Shown: positions 27,501 through 35,684 of the stretch, piece by piece
How positions within the stretch are numbered: position 1 is the stretch's first letter
Layout of the letters: each line of letters begins with the position of its first letter
NCBI RefSeq assembly: GCF_009707865.1
Contig: NZ_WMBA01000073.1
Coordinates: forward strand, 1 to 40,187
Direction of reading: 5' to 3'
Source of the DNA: Amycolatopsis pithecellobii
GTDB taxonomy: Bacteria; Actinomycetota; Actinomycetes; Mycobacteriales; Pseudonocardiaceae
Length of the DNA stretch: 40,187 bases
Translations under genes and position numbers: made by a program
Notes under the pieces: generated by a model
Databases searched by the model: none
Told to the model about the DNA's origin: nothing
What the model saw: only the letters and a program-made list of their open reading frames with translations

Positions 27501-27980
27501 ATGCCGCTCCCGCACTGGACATTGGAGGGGTCACTCCCGCCGGGGCGGCTGCCCGCCGATCTGGCCGACATCTACGAGCGCCTCGTGTTCGACGCGCCGC
27601 ACCAGAACGAGCGGGAGATCCTGTTCAGCGCACTGAACAGCTATCTCGGCGCGGTGGCCCGGATCATCCCGGCGGGGCGTGCCTGGGTCGGCGGCGCGTT
27701 CATCACCCGTACCGAACATGTGCCCGGCGGTCTGGACGTGGTCCTGATGCCGGACGACTGGGGCAGTCTCAAACGCATGACCGGCCCGGCGCGCGATTCC
27801 CTGTACGGGTTGGTCTCGCTGCGCGGGGTGATCATCGGTCAGCCCGCGATGTACCTGGACCAGGTGCAGCCGGTGGGTGGCCTGCTCGATGGCTTCCTGT
27901 GTTTCCCCGGTGACGAAGAGATCTGGGCACAGACCTGGTCCGTTCATGGCACGCGTGGATTCCCCGAGGTGATCTGGTGA
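27501..27980 (+). CDS. nucleotidyltransferase-like protein (resembles DUF6932), first of coupled pair
   Basis: A 159-residue protein that I cannot place firmly. It opens like DUF6932-type proteins (LEGSLPPGRLPADLADIYERL) and has a helix followed by WVGGAFITRTEHVPGGLDVVL, resembling the GSx...DxD strand-turn of minimal nucleotidyltransferases. The first metal-binding Asp position is Gly here (GGLD instead of DxD), so catalysis is doubtful; a later DD (MPDDW) might compensate. No signal or membrane segment. The ATG at 27501 is the first in frame. Its end overlaps the next gene by 4 bp (GTGA), so the two proteins are made together. Confidence 0.7.
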   Translation: MPLPHWTLEGSLPPGRLPADLADIYERLVFDAPHQNEREILFSALNSYLGAVARIIPAGRAWVGGAFITRTEHVPGGLDVVLMPDDWGSLKRMTGPARDSLYGLVSLRGVIIGQPAMYLDQVQPVGGLLDGFLCFPGDEEIWAQTWSVHGTRGFPEVIW

Positions 27981-28858
27981 CCGAGTTCCGCAGGATCGCC
28001 GACGAGATCCCGGGCGGGACGTGGCTCGACGATCTCGCCCGCGCTTCGGCGATGGCCGCGCACGCGAAGTTCGAGCGGACCTCACGGTCTCCGCTGCTGC
28101 GCGTTTCGGTGCTCGGCCCGACCAATCTCGACGCGTACACGTTCTCCGACATCAGCCGCGCGCTGCAGGACGCGACCGCGAAGGTCGGCCACATCATCCG
28201 CAACCCGCAGGCCGAGGTCACCTACGTGCAGCCCGCCGACCGCGACAAGGCGCCGTTGATCCAACGCGGCCAGGCCGGCAACACGATCTTCTTCGGTTTC
28301 CCGGAGCCCGCGCTCGACGACGCGCTCATCCATGACGGCATCGAAAGCCTGTCCGAGCGCGCGGTGAAGGAGCTGTGCGATTTCCTGCCCGCCAACGGAT
28401 CCGACGACGGCGCGCTCGACGCCGTGCTGCTGCAGCGCGACACCGTGCGCAACGCCGTCAGCGACATCGTCAACGCCGTGGTCAAGAACGCCGGCATCGG
28501 CATCCAGCTGACCCCGACCGCCGGCGACGACGTCGGGCGCAGCATGACCCTGGACCAGGCGAAAGTGCTGCACGGCAGCCTCCGCGAATCGCGCGAGGCG
28601 GTGGGCTACGAGACCGTGTCCGGGCGCCTCGACGGCGTGCGCACCCGGCGGCGGATCTTCTACCTGGAACGTGAAAGCGGCGGCACCATCCAGGGCGCGG
28701 TGGCCCCCGATCTGCTCGGCAAGATCAAGGAGAACCTGGACCGCCCGGTGACGGCGCGGCTGCGCGTCGTCCGCGCCACCACGATCGACGGCCGCCGCGG
28801 GCGCCCCGTGCATGAGCTGCTGGAGATCACGCCTGAGGTCAATCTTTTCGACCAGTAA
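27977..28858 (+). CDS. partner protein of unknown family, second of coupled pair
   Basis: A 293-residue cytoplasmic protein of no family I recognise. The N-terminal part (about 1-110) is mixed alpha/beta with the span VLGPTNLDAYTFSDISRAL. The middle is helical and acidic. The C-terminal 90 residues look like a small beta-barrel: VSGRLDGVRTRRRIFYLE, GTIQGAVAP, then VTARLRVVRATT and a final strand HELLEI. GTG 27977 overlaps the upstream stop by 4 bp. A terminator (28863-28909) follows directly, so the pair is a self-contained two-gene unit. No toxin, nuclease or DNA-binding motif is evident. Confidence 0.75.
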   Translation: MTEFRRIADEIPGGTWLDDLARASAMAAHAKFERTSRSPLLRVSVLGPTNLDAYTFSDISRALQDATAKVGHIIRNPQAEVTYVQPADRDKAPLIQRGQAGNTIFFGFPEPALDDALIHDGIESLSERAVKELCDFLPANGSDDGALDAVLLQRDTVRNAVSDIVNAVVKNAGIGIQLTPTAGDDVGRSMTLDQAKVLHGSLRESREAVGYETVSGRLDGVRTRRRIFYLERESGGTIQGAVAPDLLGKIKENLDRPVTARLRVVRATTIDGRRGRPVHELLEITPEVNLFDQ

Positions 28859-28862
28859 ACGA

Positions 28863-28909
28863 GTGCGGCCCCGCACCACCAGTCCCGATCTGGTCGTGCG
28901 GGGCCGCAC
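28863..28909. terminator. strong terminator hairpin after the two-gene unit
   Basis: A 20-bp stem with one mismatch (28863-28882 pairing with 28890-28909) closes a 7-base loop. It starts 5 bp after the stop codon of the upstream gene. Both the plus-strand pair and the converging ect operon could end here. Confidence 0.88.
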
Positions 28910-28985
28910 CCGTCAAACATTGTCAGCGGTCGCACAGGACTCACCCGAGCGAGGAAGAACCCACACCACCGACGACAACCTCGGC

Positions 28986-29005
28986 CCGCTCCGTCGCCGG
29001 AGCGG
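28986..29005. terminator. possible terminator hairpin for ect operon
   Basis: CCGCTCC (28986-28992) and GGAGCGG (28999-29005) make a perfect 7-bp GC stem with a 6-base loop, 64-83 bp beyond the ectD stop. There is no U-tract. The rest of 28910-29068 holds no gene I can see. Confidence 0.4.
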
Positions 29006-29068
29006 TGGCGACACCGTAACAGGCTGCGTTGGGTTAGCTACATGCGACCCTGTTGTGAGTTGTGTTAC

Positions 29069-29971
29069 TCAGCGGGCCAGCGGCGTGAAGTCCCGGCTGC
29101 CGATGAACGTCGGCCGCGGCTTGCTCGCCGCGAACGGGTCCACCAGCTTGTTCTCGACGCTGTTGAACACCACGAAGATGTTCGACCGCGGGAACGGCGT
29201 GATGTTGTTCCCCGAGCCGTGCATGATGTTCGAGTCGAACCACAGCGCGGAACCGGCCGTCCCGGTGAACTGGTCGATGCCGTACTCGGCGGCCAGCGCG
29301 GTGATGTCCTGCTGGCTCGGCACGCCGATTTCCTGCTCCTTGAGCGAGGCCTTGTAGTAGTCCTCCGGAGTTTCCCCGACGCACGGCACGAAGGTGCGCT
29401 GCGAACCGGGCATGACCATCAGACCACCGTTGAACGGGTAGTTGTCGGTCAGCGCGATCGAGCAGCTCACCGCACGCGGGCGGGGCATCCCGTCCTCGGC
29501 GTGCCAGGTTTCGAAGTCCGAGTGCCAGTAGAACCCGGTGCCTTTGAACCCGGGCATGTAGTTCACCCGGCTCTGGTGCACGTAGACCTCCGAGCCGAGG
29601 ATCTGCCGTGCCCGGTCGAGCACACGCGGGTCCCGGACGAGCTCACTGATCAGCTCGCTGATCCGGTGCACCTCGAAGATCGACCGGACCTCGCCGCTGA
29701 CCTTCTCGGTGATCACTCGTTCGTCGGCCTTGAGCGCTTCGTCGCCGGACAACCGGACAAGTTCCTGCCAGTAGGTCTGCACCTCGCCCGGAGACAGCAG
29801 CCCCTCGACGACATGAAAACCCTTGGCATCATGGGCCGCGAGCGTCGCGGCGTCGATCGGACCGTCGCCCTCGGTACCCCAGACCGTCGGATCAGCACGG
29901 TCGAACGGAGTCGCGGTCCCGGTGACCCGCGTTGGGTAATGGTCCTCGATACCGGTGTCCATCATGGTCAA
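29069..29971 (-). CDS. ectD: ectoine 5-hydroxylase EctD
   Basis: Fe(II)/2-oxoglutarate dioxygenase turning ectoine into 5-hydroxyectoine. The 300-residue product has the EctD signature FYWHSDFETWHAEDGMP with iron ligands His150 and Asp152, distal iron ligand His251 (NIMHGSGNN), and VHQSRVNYMPGF. The TTG at 29971 is taken as start because AAGGAGG is 9 bases upstream; ATGs two and three codons later are 15 or more bases from it. It is the last gene of ectABCD, 48 bp after ectC. Confidence 0.96.
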   Translation of the reverse strand: MTMMDTGIEDHYPTRVTGTATPFDRADPTVWGTEGDGPIDAATLAAHDAKGFHVVEGLLSPGEVQTYWQELVRLSGDEALKADERVITEKVSGEVRSIFEVHRISELISELVRDPRVLDRARQILGSEVYVHQSRVNYMPGFKGTGFYWHSDFETWHAEDGMPRPRAVSCSIALTDNYPFNGGLMVMPGSQRTFVPCVGETPEDYYKASLKEQEIGVPSQQDITALAAEYGIDQFTGTAGSALWFDSNIMHGSGNNITPFPRSNIFVVFNSVENKLVDPFAASKPRPTFIGSRDFTPLAR

Positions 29972-30019
29972 GACGGTTCGCCTCCTTATGGCTTCCCCTT
30001 TTGTTGGCGTGGTGGGAAA

Positions 30020-30412
30020 TCAATCAGCTTCGGTCACCAACGGGTACACGCCGTTCTCGTCGTGCACCTCGCGCCCCGTGACGGGCGGGTTGAACACGCA
30101 CACGGTTTTCATGTCGGTCTTCGGCCGGACCTGGTGCTTGTCGTGGTCGTTGAGCAGGTAGAGCGAGCCCGGCCTGAGCTGATGCGTTTCGCCGGTGGCC
30201 TTGTTGGTGACCTCACCCTCGCCCTCGTAAACGAAGACGGCCTCGACGTGGTTCGCGTACCAGAAGTCATTCACGGTACCCGCGTACAGCGTGGTCTCGT
30301 GAACGGAGAACCCGACCTTCTCCTTGGCAAGGATGATCCGCTTGCTGCGCCAGTTCGGCGTCTTGATGTCAGCGTCGGTGTCGGTGATCTCGTCGAGGGT
30401 GCGAACGATCAA
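30020..30412 (-). CDS. ectC: L-ectoine synthase EctC
   Basis: Cupin enzyme that cyclises N-gamma-acetyl-diaminobutyrate to ectoine. 130 residues, the normal length, starting MIVRTLDEI and containing [42 protein letters not shown] and the C-terminal [18 protein letters not shown]. The start codon is TTG (30412), with AAGGAG 6 bases upstream. It lies 12 bp after ectB. Confidence 0.97.
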   Translation of the reverse strand: MIVRTLDEITDTDADIKTPNWRSKRIILAKEKVGFSVHETTLYAGTVNDFWYANHVEAVFVYEGEGEVTNKATGETHQLRPGSLYLLNDHDKHQVRPKTDMKTVCVFNPPVTGREVHDENGVYPLVTEAD

Positions 30413-30424
30413 AACTCTCTCCTT

Positions 30425-31678
30425 CTACTTACCCAGCACGGCCTTGACGGAGGCATCGATGATCTCGAGTCCTTCGTCCACTTCGGACTCGGAAACGGTG
30501 AGCGGTGGCAGGAGCTTGGCCACCTCGCTGTCCGGTCCGGAGGTCTCCATCAGCAGCCCGCGTTCGAACGCAGCCGCGCACACCTGCCCCGCGATCTCAC
30601 CGTTGGCGAATTCGAGACCACGCGCCAGGCCGCGTCCCTTCGCGAGAAGCCCGTGCTCGGGGTACGCCTCGGCAATTCCCTGCAGTGCCGCGCCGACCCG
30701 TTCCCCCTTGGCACGCGTGGACTTTTCCAGTTCGTCGTCACTCCAGTAGGTGCGCAACGCCTCGGCGGCGGTGACGAACGCCGGGTTGATCCCGCGGAAG
30801 GTGCCGTTGTGCTCACCCGGTTCCCACACGTCCAGCTCGGGCTTGATCAGCGTGAGCGCGAGCGGCAACCCGTAGCCACCGATCGACTTGGACAGGCACA
30901 CCATGTCCGGCTTGATCCCGGCGTCCTCGAAGGAGAAAAACGGGCCGGTGCGCCCGCAACCCATCTGCACGTCGTCGATGATGAGCAGGATGTTGTGCCG
31001 CTGACACAGATCCGACAGCCCACGCAGCCAGTCCATCCCGGCCGCGTTGATACCGCCCTCACCCTGCACGGTCTCCACGATGACCGCGGCGGGCTCGTTG
31101 AGTCCACTCCCGGAGTCGTCAAGAAGTCGTTCAAAATACAGGAAGTCCGGGTACGCCCCGTCGAAATACTGGTCGTACGGCATCGGCGTCGCGTGCACCA
31201 GCGGAATACCGGCGCCACTGCGCTTCATCGAGTTCCCGGTGACCGAAAGCGCACCCAGCGTCATCCCATGGAACGCGTTGGTGAAGTTGATGACCGACTC
31301 CTTGCCGGTCACCTTGCGCGCCAGCTTCAACGCCGCCTCGACCGCGTTGGCCCCACCAGGCCCCGGGAAAATGACCTTGTAGTCCAGCTCGCGCGGCTGC
31401 AGGATATTCCCCTGCAACGTTTCCAGCAGATCCCGCTTGGCAACGGTGAACATGTCCAGCGCGTGCGTGACCCCGTCACGCGCGATGTAATCGAGCAGCG
31501 CCTGCTTGAGCACAGGATTGTTGTGCCCGTAGTTCAGCGCACCCGCGCCGGCGAAGAAATCCAGATACGGCTTGCCGTCCTCGGCGTACAGATGGCTGCC
31601 CACAGCACGGTCGAACACGACCGGCCAGCCACGACTGTAGCTCCGCACCTCGGACTCGAGTTTTTCGAAGATGCTCAC
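30425..31678 (-). CDS. ectB: diaminobutyrate-2-oxoglutarate transaminase EctB
   Basis: PLP-dependent class-III aminotransferase making 2,4-diaminobutyrate from aspartate semialdehyde, the first step of ectoine synthesis. 417 residues: FFAGAGALNYGHNNP, PGPGGANAVEAALKLARK, NAFHGMTLG, IIDDVQMGCGRTG and the PLP lysine in LSKSIGGYG. GTG 31678 (VSIFEKLESEV) is preferred; a TTG four codons earlier abuts the ribosome site directly. It follows ectA after 49 bp. Confidence 0.96.
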   Translation of the reverse strand: MSIFEKLESEVRSYSRGWPVVFDRAVGSHLYAEDGKPYLDFFAGAGALNYGHNNPVLKQALLDYIARDGVTHALDMFTVAKRDLLETLQGNILQPRELDYKVIFPGPGGANAVEAALKLARKVTGKESVINFTNAFHGMTLGALSVTGNSMKRSGAGIPLVHATPMPYDQYFDGAYPDFLYFERLLDDSGSGLNEPAAVIVETVQGEGGINAAGMDWLRGLSDLCQRHNILLIIDDVQMGCGRTGPFFSFEDAGIKPDMVCLSKSIGGYGLPLALTLIKPELDVWEPGEHNGTFRGINPAFVTAAEALRTYWSDDELEKSTRAKGERVGAALQGIAEAYPEHGLLAKGRGLARGLEFANGEIAGQVCAAAFERGLLMETSGPDSEVAKLLPPLTVSESEVDEGLEIIDASVKAVLGK

Positions 31679-31727
31679 GTGCTTTTCCAACTCCCGACTG
31701 ATATCCGAATCAACAGGATTTTCCGCG

Positions 31728-32228
31728 CTATGACTGAGAAAGCGGCCCGATTCGGTAGAGATCCTCTGGCTCGTGCGGTTCGTCGTCCACGGGAAAGTCC
31801 GCTGACTCGAACAGTCGCGTTCGCTCCAGCGGAGCGTGCCAGCGCTTGGCGAAGGACGCGAAAGTTCTGATCGACGCCTCGTTGTCCGGAGTCACAGTGG
31901 TTTCCAGATACCGCACCCCCTGCTGTACCAAAGACGTGAACAGCTGGTCCAACATCTTTCCGGCCAGGCCTTGTCCACGCTGCGACGCGTCGACGGCCAC
32001 CTGCCACACCAGCGCGGCGTCGGGCGCTGCGGGTCTGCGGTACACCATGACAAACCCGACTGGCCGACCGTCCACTTTGGCCACAACCGACGTGTCGGCG
32101 AAATCGCGACACCACAACAAATAGGCGTATGGCGTGTTGAGATCCAACTTCTTCGAATCCCGCGCGATTCGCCACAGCTCAGCGCCGTCGGCCTTGGTCG
32201 GAGAGTCGATCAAGTGCTTCCCGGACAT
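31728..32228 (-). CDS. ectA: diaminobutyrate acetyltransferase EctA
   Basis: GNAT enzyme acetylating diaminobutyrate, the second ectoine step and first gene of the operon. 166 residues with YAYLLWCRDFADTSVVA, acetyl-CoA-binding motif A (VAVDASQRGQGLAGKML) and VTPDNEASIRTF. The ATG at 32228 has no recognisable Shine-Dalgarno (upstream is CTTGTTTTGAC), so it may be read from a leaderless mRNA or by weak initiation. The 306 bp upstream (32229-32534) hold the promoter region. Confidence 0.96.
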   Translation of the reverse strand: MSGKHLIDSPTKADGAELWRIARDSKKLDLNTPYAYLLWCRDFADTSVVAKVDGRPVGFVMVYRRPAAPDAALVWQVAVDASQRGQGLAGKMLDQLFTSLVQQGVRYLETTVTPDNEASIRTFASFAKRWHAPLERTRLFESADFPVDDEPHEPEDLYRIGPLSQS

Positions 32229-32534
32229 GTCAAAACAAGCTAACAGGTCTTTTCGTGCCGTTCAGACCGCACCGAAGCAGGCAGGCGACCTACCAGCAAC
32301 AACGAAGAAACACACGTGACAATGCCAACAAAAGTGTTTCTTTTATGAGTGAAATATGCTATAAGTCCAGCATTTCATGACCCGCGTCACCATCGCGAGT
32401 TTCTCACCCTGCACAGCGTTACCACCGCGCACTTCGTTACACGGTAGTGGCAGCGATCACAACACGCGACTCATGCTGTGCTGTTCGTTCCCAATCCGAC
32501 CACAGTCACGGCTGTCCGGCTTGTGTAGCAACGA
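32229..32534 (-). promoter_or_regulatory. ect operon upstream region
   Basis: A 306-bp non-coding stretch before ectA. Its part at about 32300-32385 is strikingly AT-rich for this genome, as expected of a promoter. GAAATATGCT (32351-32360) and AGCATTTC (32369-32376) form an imperfect dyad with a two-base bulge, a possible operator for osmotic control. A TGGACT-16 bp-CATAAA pair on the minus strand is a weak promoter candidate. Nothing else is recognisable; GCGTTAC-like hexamers recur near 32415-32440 without clear meaning. Confidence 0.5.
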
Positions 32535-33317
32535 TTACGCGCCGCCCGGGGTCTGCCTACTGCTGGTCGGATTGGTAACCTCGACCCCCGGGTCGCACAC
32601 CGCCCAGAACCGCGCACCGAATACGGACAGTCGCACGGTGTGCCGGACGAGTTTGGGGCGCTTCACCGAGGCGGCCGCCGCGCGGACCAGCTCGTCGGTC
32701 GCGAGCACCTCGTATTGCGAGCTCAACGCCGGTTCGGCGGCGGTGACGTCGACCAGCCCGAGTGCCGCCAGCCGGGTCAGATAGCTGGGCACCTCCTCGG
32801 GCAGCGTCACGCCCGCGGCCTTGCCGACCGTGGAGGCGTTGTGCAGCAAAATTCGCTCCCCCCGGCCCACGACGTCGAGGGCGGGGTAGGCATCACCGGC
32901 CGCGAGCGTGGACAGGATGCGTGCCTCGTCCGGCGTCAGCCGGCGCAGCACCGTCGCGTAGAGATACTCGCGGGCCCGCTCCCGGTCGAAGGTGACGGAC
33001 CGGTCGAGCAGCTCCTTCATCGCCGCCCGCAGCGGTTCGGCGGTGACCACGAGCGGGCCGGCACCGGCGGACTCGCCGCTCGACGCGGCACTCAAGGCAA
33101 CCACGTACGGGTCATCGACCTCGTCAAGACGTTTACGCAGGGTGGAAAACACTTGGCGCTCGACGAAACGCACGCCGTCAGTCACGCTCTCCACACCCGG
33201 CACGCGGCGCCCGACGGAGACGCCGGCGCGTGCAGCCCAACCGGCGAGCCGCGCGGCGCGCCGCAACACTGAATCGTCCGCGCCGTCGGGTACCGCGGTC
33301 AGGTCTTCGCTGGTCAC
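32535..33317 (-). CDS. Abi-alpha/DUF4393-like protein
   Basis: A 260-residue protein resembling the actinobacterial 'Abi-alpha' (DUF4393) proteins: an N-terminal Ala/Arg-rich part, then FAxLL-like MKELLDRSV, the conserved YLYATVLRRLTPDEARILSTLA, YPALDVV and a C-terminal VFGARFWAVCDPG. Phage-abortive activity has been proposed for some relatives, but for this subgroup it is only a name. No signal peptide. The GTG at 33317 is the start. LapA-like and methyltransferase genes lie upstream on the same strand. Confidence 0.75.
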   Translation of the reverse strand: MTSEDLTAVPDGADDSVLRRAARLAGWAARAGVSVGRRVPGVESVTDGVRFVERQVFSTLRKRLDEVDDPYVVALSAASSGESAGAGPLVVTAEPLRAAMKELLDRSVTFDRERAREYLYATVLRRLTPDEARILSTLAAGDAYPALDVVGRGERILLHNASTVGKAAGVTLPEEVPSYLTRLAALGLVDVTAAEPALSSQYEVLATDELVRAAAASVKRPKLVRHTVRLSVFGARFWAVCDPGVEVTNPTSSRQTPGGA

Positions 33318-33338
33318 GGACCAGAGGTTAGCTTCCGG

Positions 33339-33680
33339 TCACCGCAGCGCTTTGTGCGCCCGTTTGGTCGCCCGCCGCAACTGCGCGATCCGCGCGCCGC
33401 CGATGAGCGCGACGAGCACCGCGCCACCGATCGCCGACAGCAGCATCGCCACCCCGAGCGGCAGGTCCGCGCTCATTCCGAGGAACTGCAGCGAGGCGGT
33501 GCGGAGGTTCTGGAGGATGAAGATGAGCAGGAAGATCAGGACGATGATGGCGACGATCACCGCCACCCAGGTCCCGCTGACCCGGGTTCGCTTGATCTTC
33601 GCCGGACTGGTCGGTGCCGCCGGGGCGGCGGGTTCTCCGGGAGCCGGCGTGACCGGCTCGTTGTCCTGCGCGTGGGTCAT
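33339..33680 (-). CDS. LapA family (DUF1049-like) membrane protein
   Basis: A 113-residue protein: Pro/Ala-rich cytoplasmic N-terminus (1-35), two transmembrane helices (about 37-58 and 75-97) and a basic tail. The segment LIFILQNLRTASLQFLGMSADLPLGVAMLL is the LapA-domain pattern of lipopolysaccharide-assembly-A-like proteins, which in actinobacteria have no known job. The ATG at 33680 is 7 bp after the end of the methyltransferase gene, and the Abi-alpha gene follows 21 bp later; all three could be one transcript. Confidence 0.85.
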   Translation of the reverse strand: MTHAQDNEPVTPAPGEPAAPAAPTSPAKIKRTRVSGTWVAVIVAIIVLIFLLIFILQNLRTASLQFLGMSADLPLGVAMLLSAIGGAVLVALIGGARIAQLRRATKRAHKALR

Positions 33681-33687
33681 CGGTTAA

Positions 33688-34494
33688 TTATCGCCCGGTT
33701 AGCGGGCTATCGCACGGTTTGGGCAGCCGTTCGGGTGACCAGATCAGCGTGACCATGCGGTGCGTGCTGGGGCGGCCACTCCCCAGCGCGGCGGCCAGTT
33801 CCTCGGTCCGGTCGGCAGGCAGACAGAGGCGACGGCGGGTGACCGCGACCAGCTCGTCGAACGGGACCGGGTCCGCGGCTTTGCGCCAGCGCACGACTTC
33901 GGGTTCGACGCCCAGCTCGCGCAGGGCGAGCACGGCGTCGTCCGCGGTGGGCCCGAGCGGGCGGTCCAGGTTGTGAAAGCGCTTCCAGAGGTCGTTCAGC
34001 GCGGTCAGCGGATGGGCCTCGGCCAGCTCCAGCACGACCCGGCGCGCATGCCGGCCAAGCGCTTCGATGAACGGCGCCAGGTCCGGCACGTTGTACAGAA
34101 CGTTGGCGCAGACCGCGACATCGACGACGCCGACTTCGTCGTGCACGTCAGGCCAGCGACCCTCGATTGTCCGGTGCGGCAAGGAAAGTACGGTGGCTCG
34201 TGCGGAGAATTCGTCGAGCAGCCGCGCGTTCGTGTCCACCGCCGTGACCTGGCTGATCGCTCGCGCGCACGGCAGACTGGCCGCCCCGGCCCCGGCGCCG
34301 ATGTCCAGCACGGTGCCGGCGTAGTCGAGGACGGCCTGATGCGTCGGTGTCGAAGGCGCGCCGAGCTGACGATCGGCGCGGCGGACGAACACGTTCGGTG
34401 GCACTTTCCACGGCGATTCTTCTGCTTGCGCAAGGATTTCCGGCGGGATCGCCCAGCCGGCCAGCTCCTCACCCCAGTGTTCGACCGCGGTCAC
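33688..34494 (-). CDS. class I SAM-dependent methyltransferase
   Basis: A 268-residue protein with SAM motif I VLDIGAGAGAASLP, an acidic motif II region (VTAVDTNARLLDEF), and DVAVCANVLYNVPDL as motif IV/post-IV, so a Rossmann methyltransferase. Substrate unknown. The frame is open far upstream, but that part is antisense to the dioxygenase gene; GTG 34494 (TAVEHWGEELAGW) is chosen as the first plausible start, with GGAG about 12 bases before. The start is moderately uncertain. Confidence 0.8.
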   Translation of the reverse strand: MTAVEHWGEELAGWAIPPEILAQAEESPWKVPPNVFVRRADRQLGAPSTPTHQAVLDYAGTVLDIGAGAGAASLPCARAISQVTAVDTNARLLDEFSARATVLSLPHRTIEGRWPDVHDEVGVVDVAVCANVLYNVPDLAPFIEALGRHARRVVLELAEAHPLTALNDLWKRFHNLDRPLGPTADDAVLALRELGVEPEVVRWRKAADPVPFDELVAVTRRRLCLPADRTEELAAALGSGRPSTHRMVTLIWSPERLPKPCDSPLTGR

Positions 34495-34621
34495 CGTGCA
34501 CGCCCGCTCCGCCGCACGAAGTCCATCCTGTGAGCTTAGGACGAGGATTACGTCACGCCGACCGCTTCCGGGGTGATCCTCCGGCGCGGCGGAAACACCG
34601 GTGTGCCAAGCGAATCGAGGG

Positions 34622-35584
34622 TCAGACCAGTTCCGGGTTGTTCTCGGTCGGCAGGTCGAGCTTCGGCAGCGTGTGCTCGATCTGCTCGCGATCCGGCTCG
34701 AGCCACGGCGGCAGCTTGAGCGCACGACCCAGTTCCAGGAGCGGTTCGTCGATCGCGAATCCTGGTTGCTCGGTGGCCGCTTCCAGCAAAGTGCCGCCCG
34801 GCTCACGGAAGTAGATGGAGCGGAAGTACCGCCGATCGAGCACCGAGGTGACTTCCACCCCGCGGTCGACCAGCTCCCCACGCCAGGACAGCTGGGTTTG
34901 CTCATCCGGCGCGCGCCAGGCGACATGGTGCACCGTTCCGACGGAAACGAGCCCACGCGGCGTGTTCGGCGTGACCAGCACGTCGACCATCGCACCCGGT
35001 CCGCCGTCACCGGCGCTGAACCGCAGGCGGTTCGAGTCCTGGCTGGTGAATCGCAAACCGAGATCAGCGAACATGTTCGCGGTCGCTTCTTCTTCGGTGA
35101 CGGACAAGGTCACCGAATGCAGACCCCGGATCGCGTGCTCGGGCGGGACGTGCCCGTTGTCCCATGGGTCGCGCGGGTCGCCCTGCGGATGCGCGACGAG
35201 CGCGAGCTGCAGCCCGTCCGGGTCGCGGAAGCTCACGATGTCCTCGCCTTCGCGGTTGACGATGCGGCCGGTGATGGCCCCGGCCTGGGCGAGATGGTCT
35301 TTCCACCAGCCGATGGATTCCGCGGGCACGGAGAACGACGTGGTGGTCGCCTGACCGGTGCCGTGCCGGCCGGCCGGCGCATCCGGCCGGGGGAAGAAGG
35401 TCAACAGCGAGCCCGGCTTACCGGATTCGTCGCCGTAATACAGGTGGTAGGTGCCCGGATCGTCGAAGTTGACCGTGGTCTTCACCAGCCGCAGGCCGAG
35501 CGTTCGCACGTAGAAGTCAGCGTTGCGCTGCGGGTCGCCGGCGATCGCGGTGACGTGATGCAGCCCGGTGGTCGTGATGGACAT
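34622..35584 (-). CDS. ring-cleaving dioxygenase (VOC fold, MhqO-like)
   Basis: A 320-residue two-module vicinal-oxygen-chelate protein. It opens with GLHHVTAIAGDPQRNADFY and the second module contains GLHSVTLSV and VHHVAWRAPDE; the metal triad would be His in GLHHVT, His in VHHVAW and the Glu in GGTLLEAATE. It resembles MhqO-type hydroquinone-responsive dioxygenases, which are induced by quinones and controlled by MarR-type MhqR. The ATG is 35584. A MarR gene diverges across 100 bp, giving the same regulator-enzyme arrangement. Confidence 0.9.
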   Translation of the reverse strand: MSITTTGLHHVTAIAGDPQRNADFYVRTLGLRLVKTTVNFDDPGTYHLYYGDESGKPGSLLTFFPRPDAPAGRHGTGQATTTSFSVPAESIGWWKDHLAQAGAITGRIVNREGEDIVSFRDPDGLQLALVAHPQGDPRDPWDNGHVPPEHAIRGLHSVTLSVTEEEATANMFADLGLRFTSQDSNRLRFSAGDGGPGAMVDVLVTPNTPRGLVSVGTVHHVAWRAPDEQTQLSWRGELVDRGVEVTSVLDRRYFRSIYFREPGGTLLEAATEQPGFAIDEPLLELGRALKLPPWLEPDREQIEHTLPKLDLPTENNPELV

Positions 35585-35641
35585 GGTCCTGCTCCTTCGA
35601 AAGGTGCCTCATCAAGAATCTATCCCCGAAACCTCTTCCTG

Positions 35642-35684
35642 GCAAGATATATTCCAGCGAGATACGTCTGCGTATACTGCTTGC
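35642..35684 (+). promoter_or_regulatory. promoter/operator of marR, divergent with dioxygenase
   Basis: TATACT at 35673-35678 is a good -10 that would place the transcript start at about 35685, exactly the GTG of the MarR gene, so the mRNA is probably leaderless. Around it lie an inner dyad ATACG-TCTG-CGTAT (35662-35675) and outer arms GCAAG (35642-35646) and CTTGC (35680-35684). These are likely MarR half-sites controlling both directions. Confidence 0.6.

Noticed and set aside
25832..27571. Long minus-strand frame across DUF3159 and the SGNH gene
   Set aside because: One part is an out-of-frame reading of DUF3159 and the other is antisense to a hydrolase with intact motifs.
29042..31870. 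Very long open frame on the plus strand opposite the ect genes
   Set aside because: It mirrors ectB, ectC and ectD, has no family resemblance and arises from high GC content at third positions.
32535..33317. Abi-alpha-like gene as evidence of a phage-defence island
   Set aside because: No other defence gene or mobile element is nearby; the family name alone does not show function.
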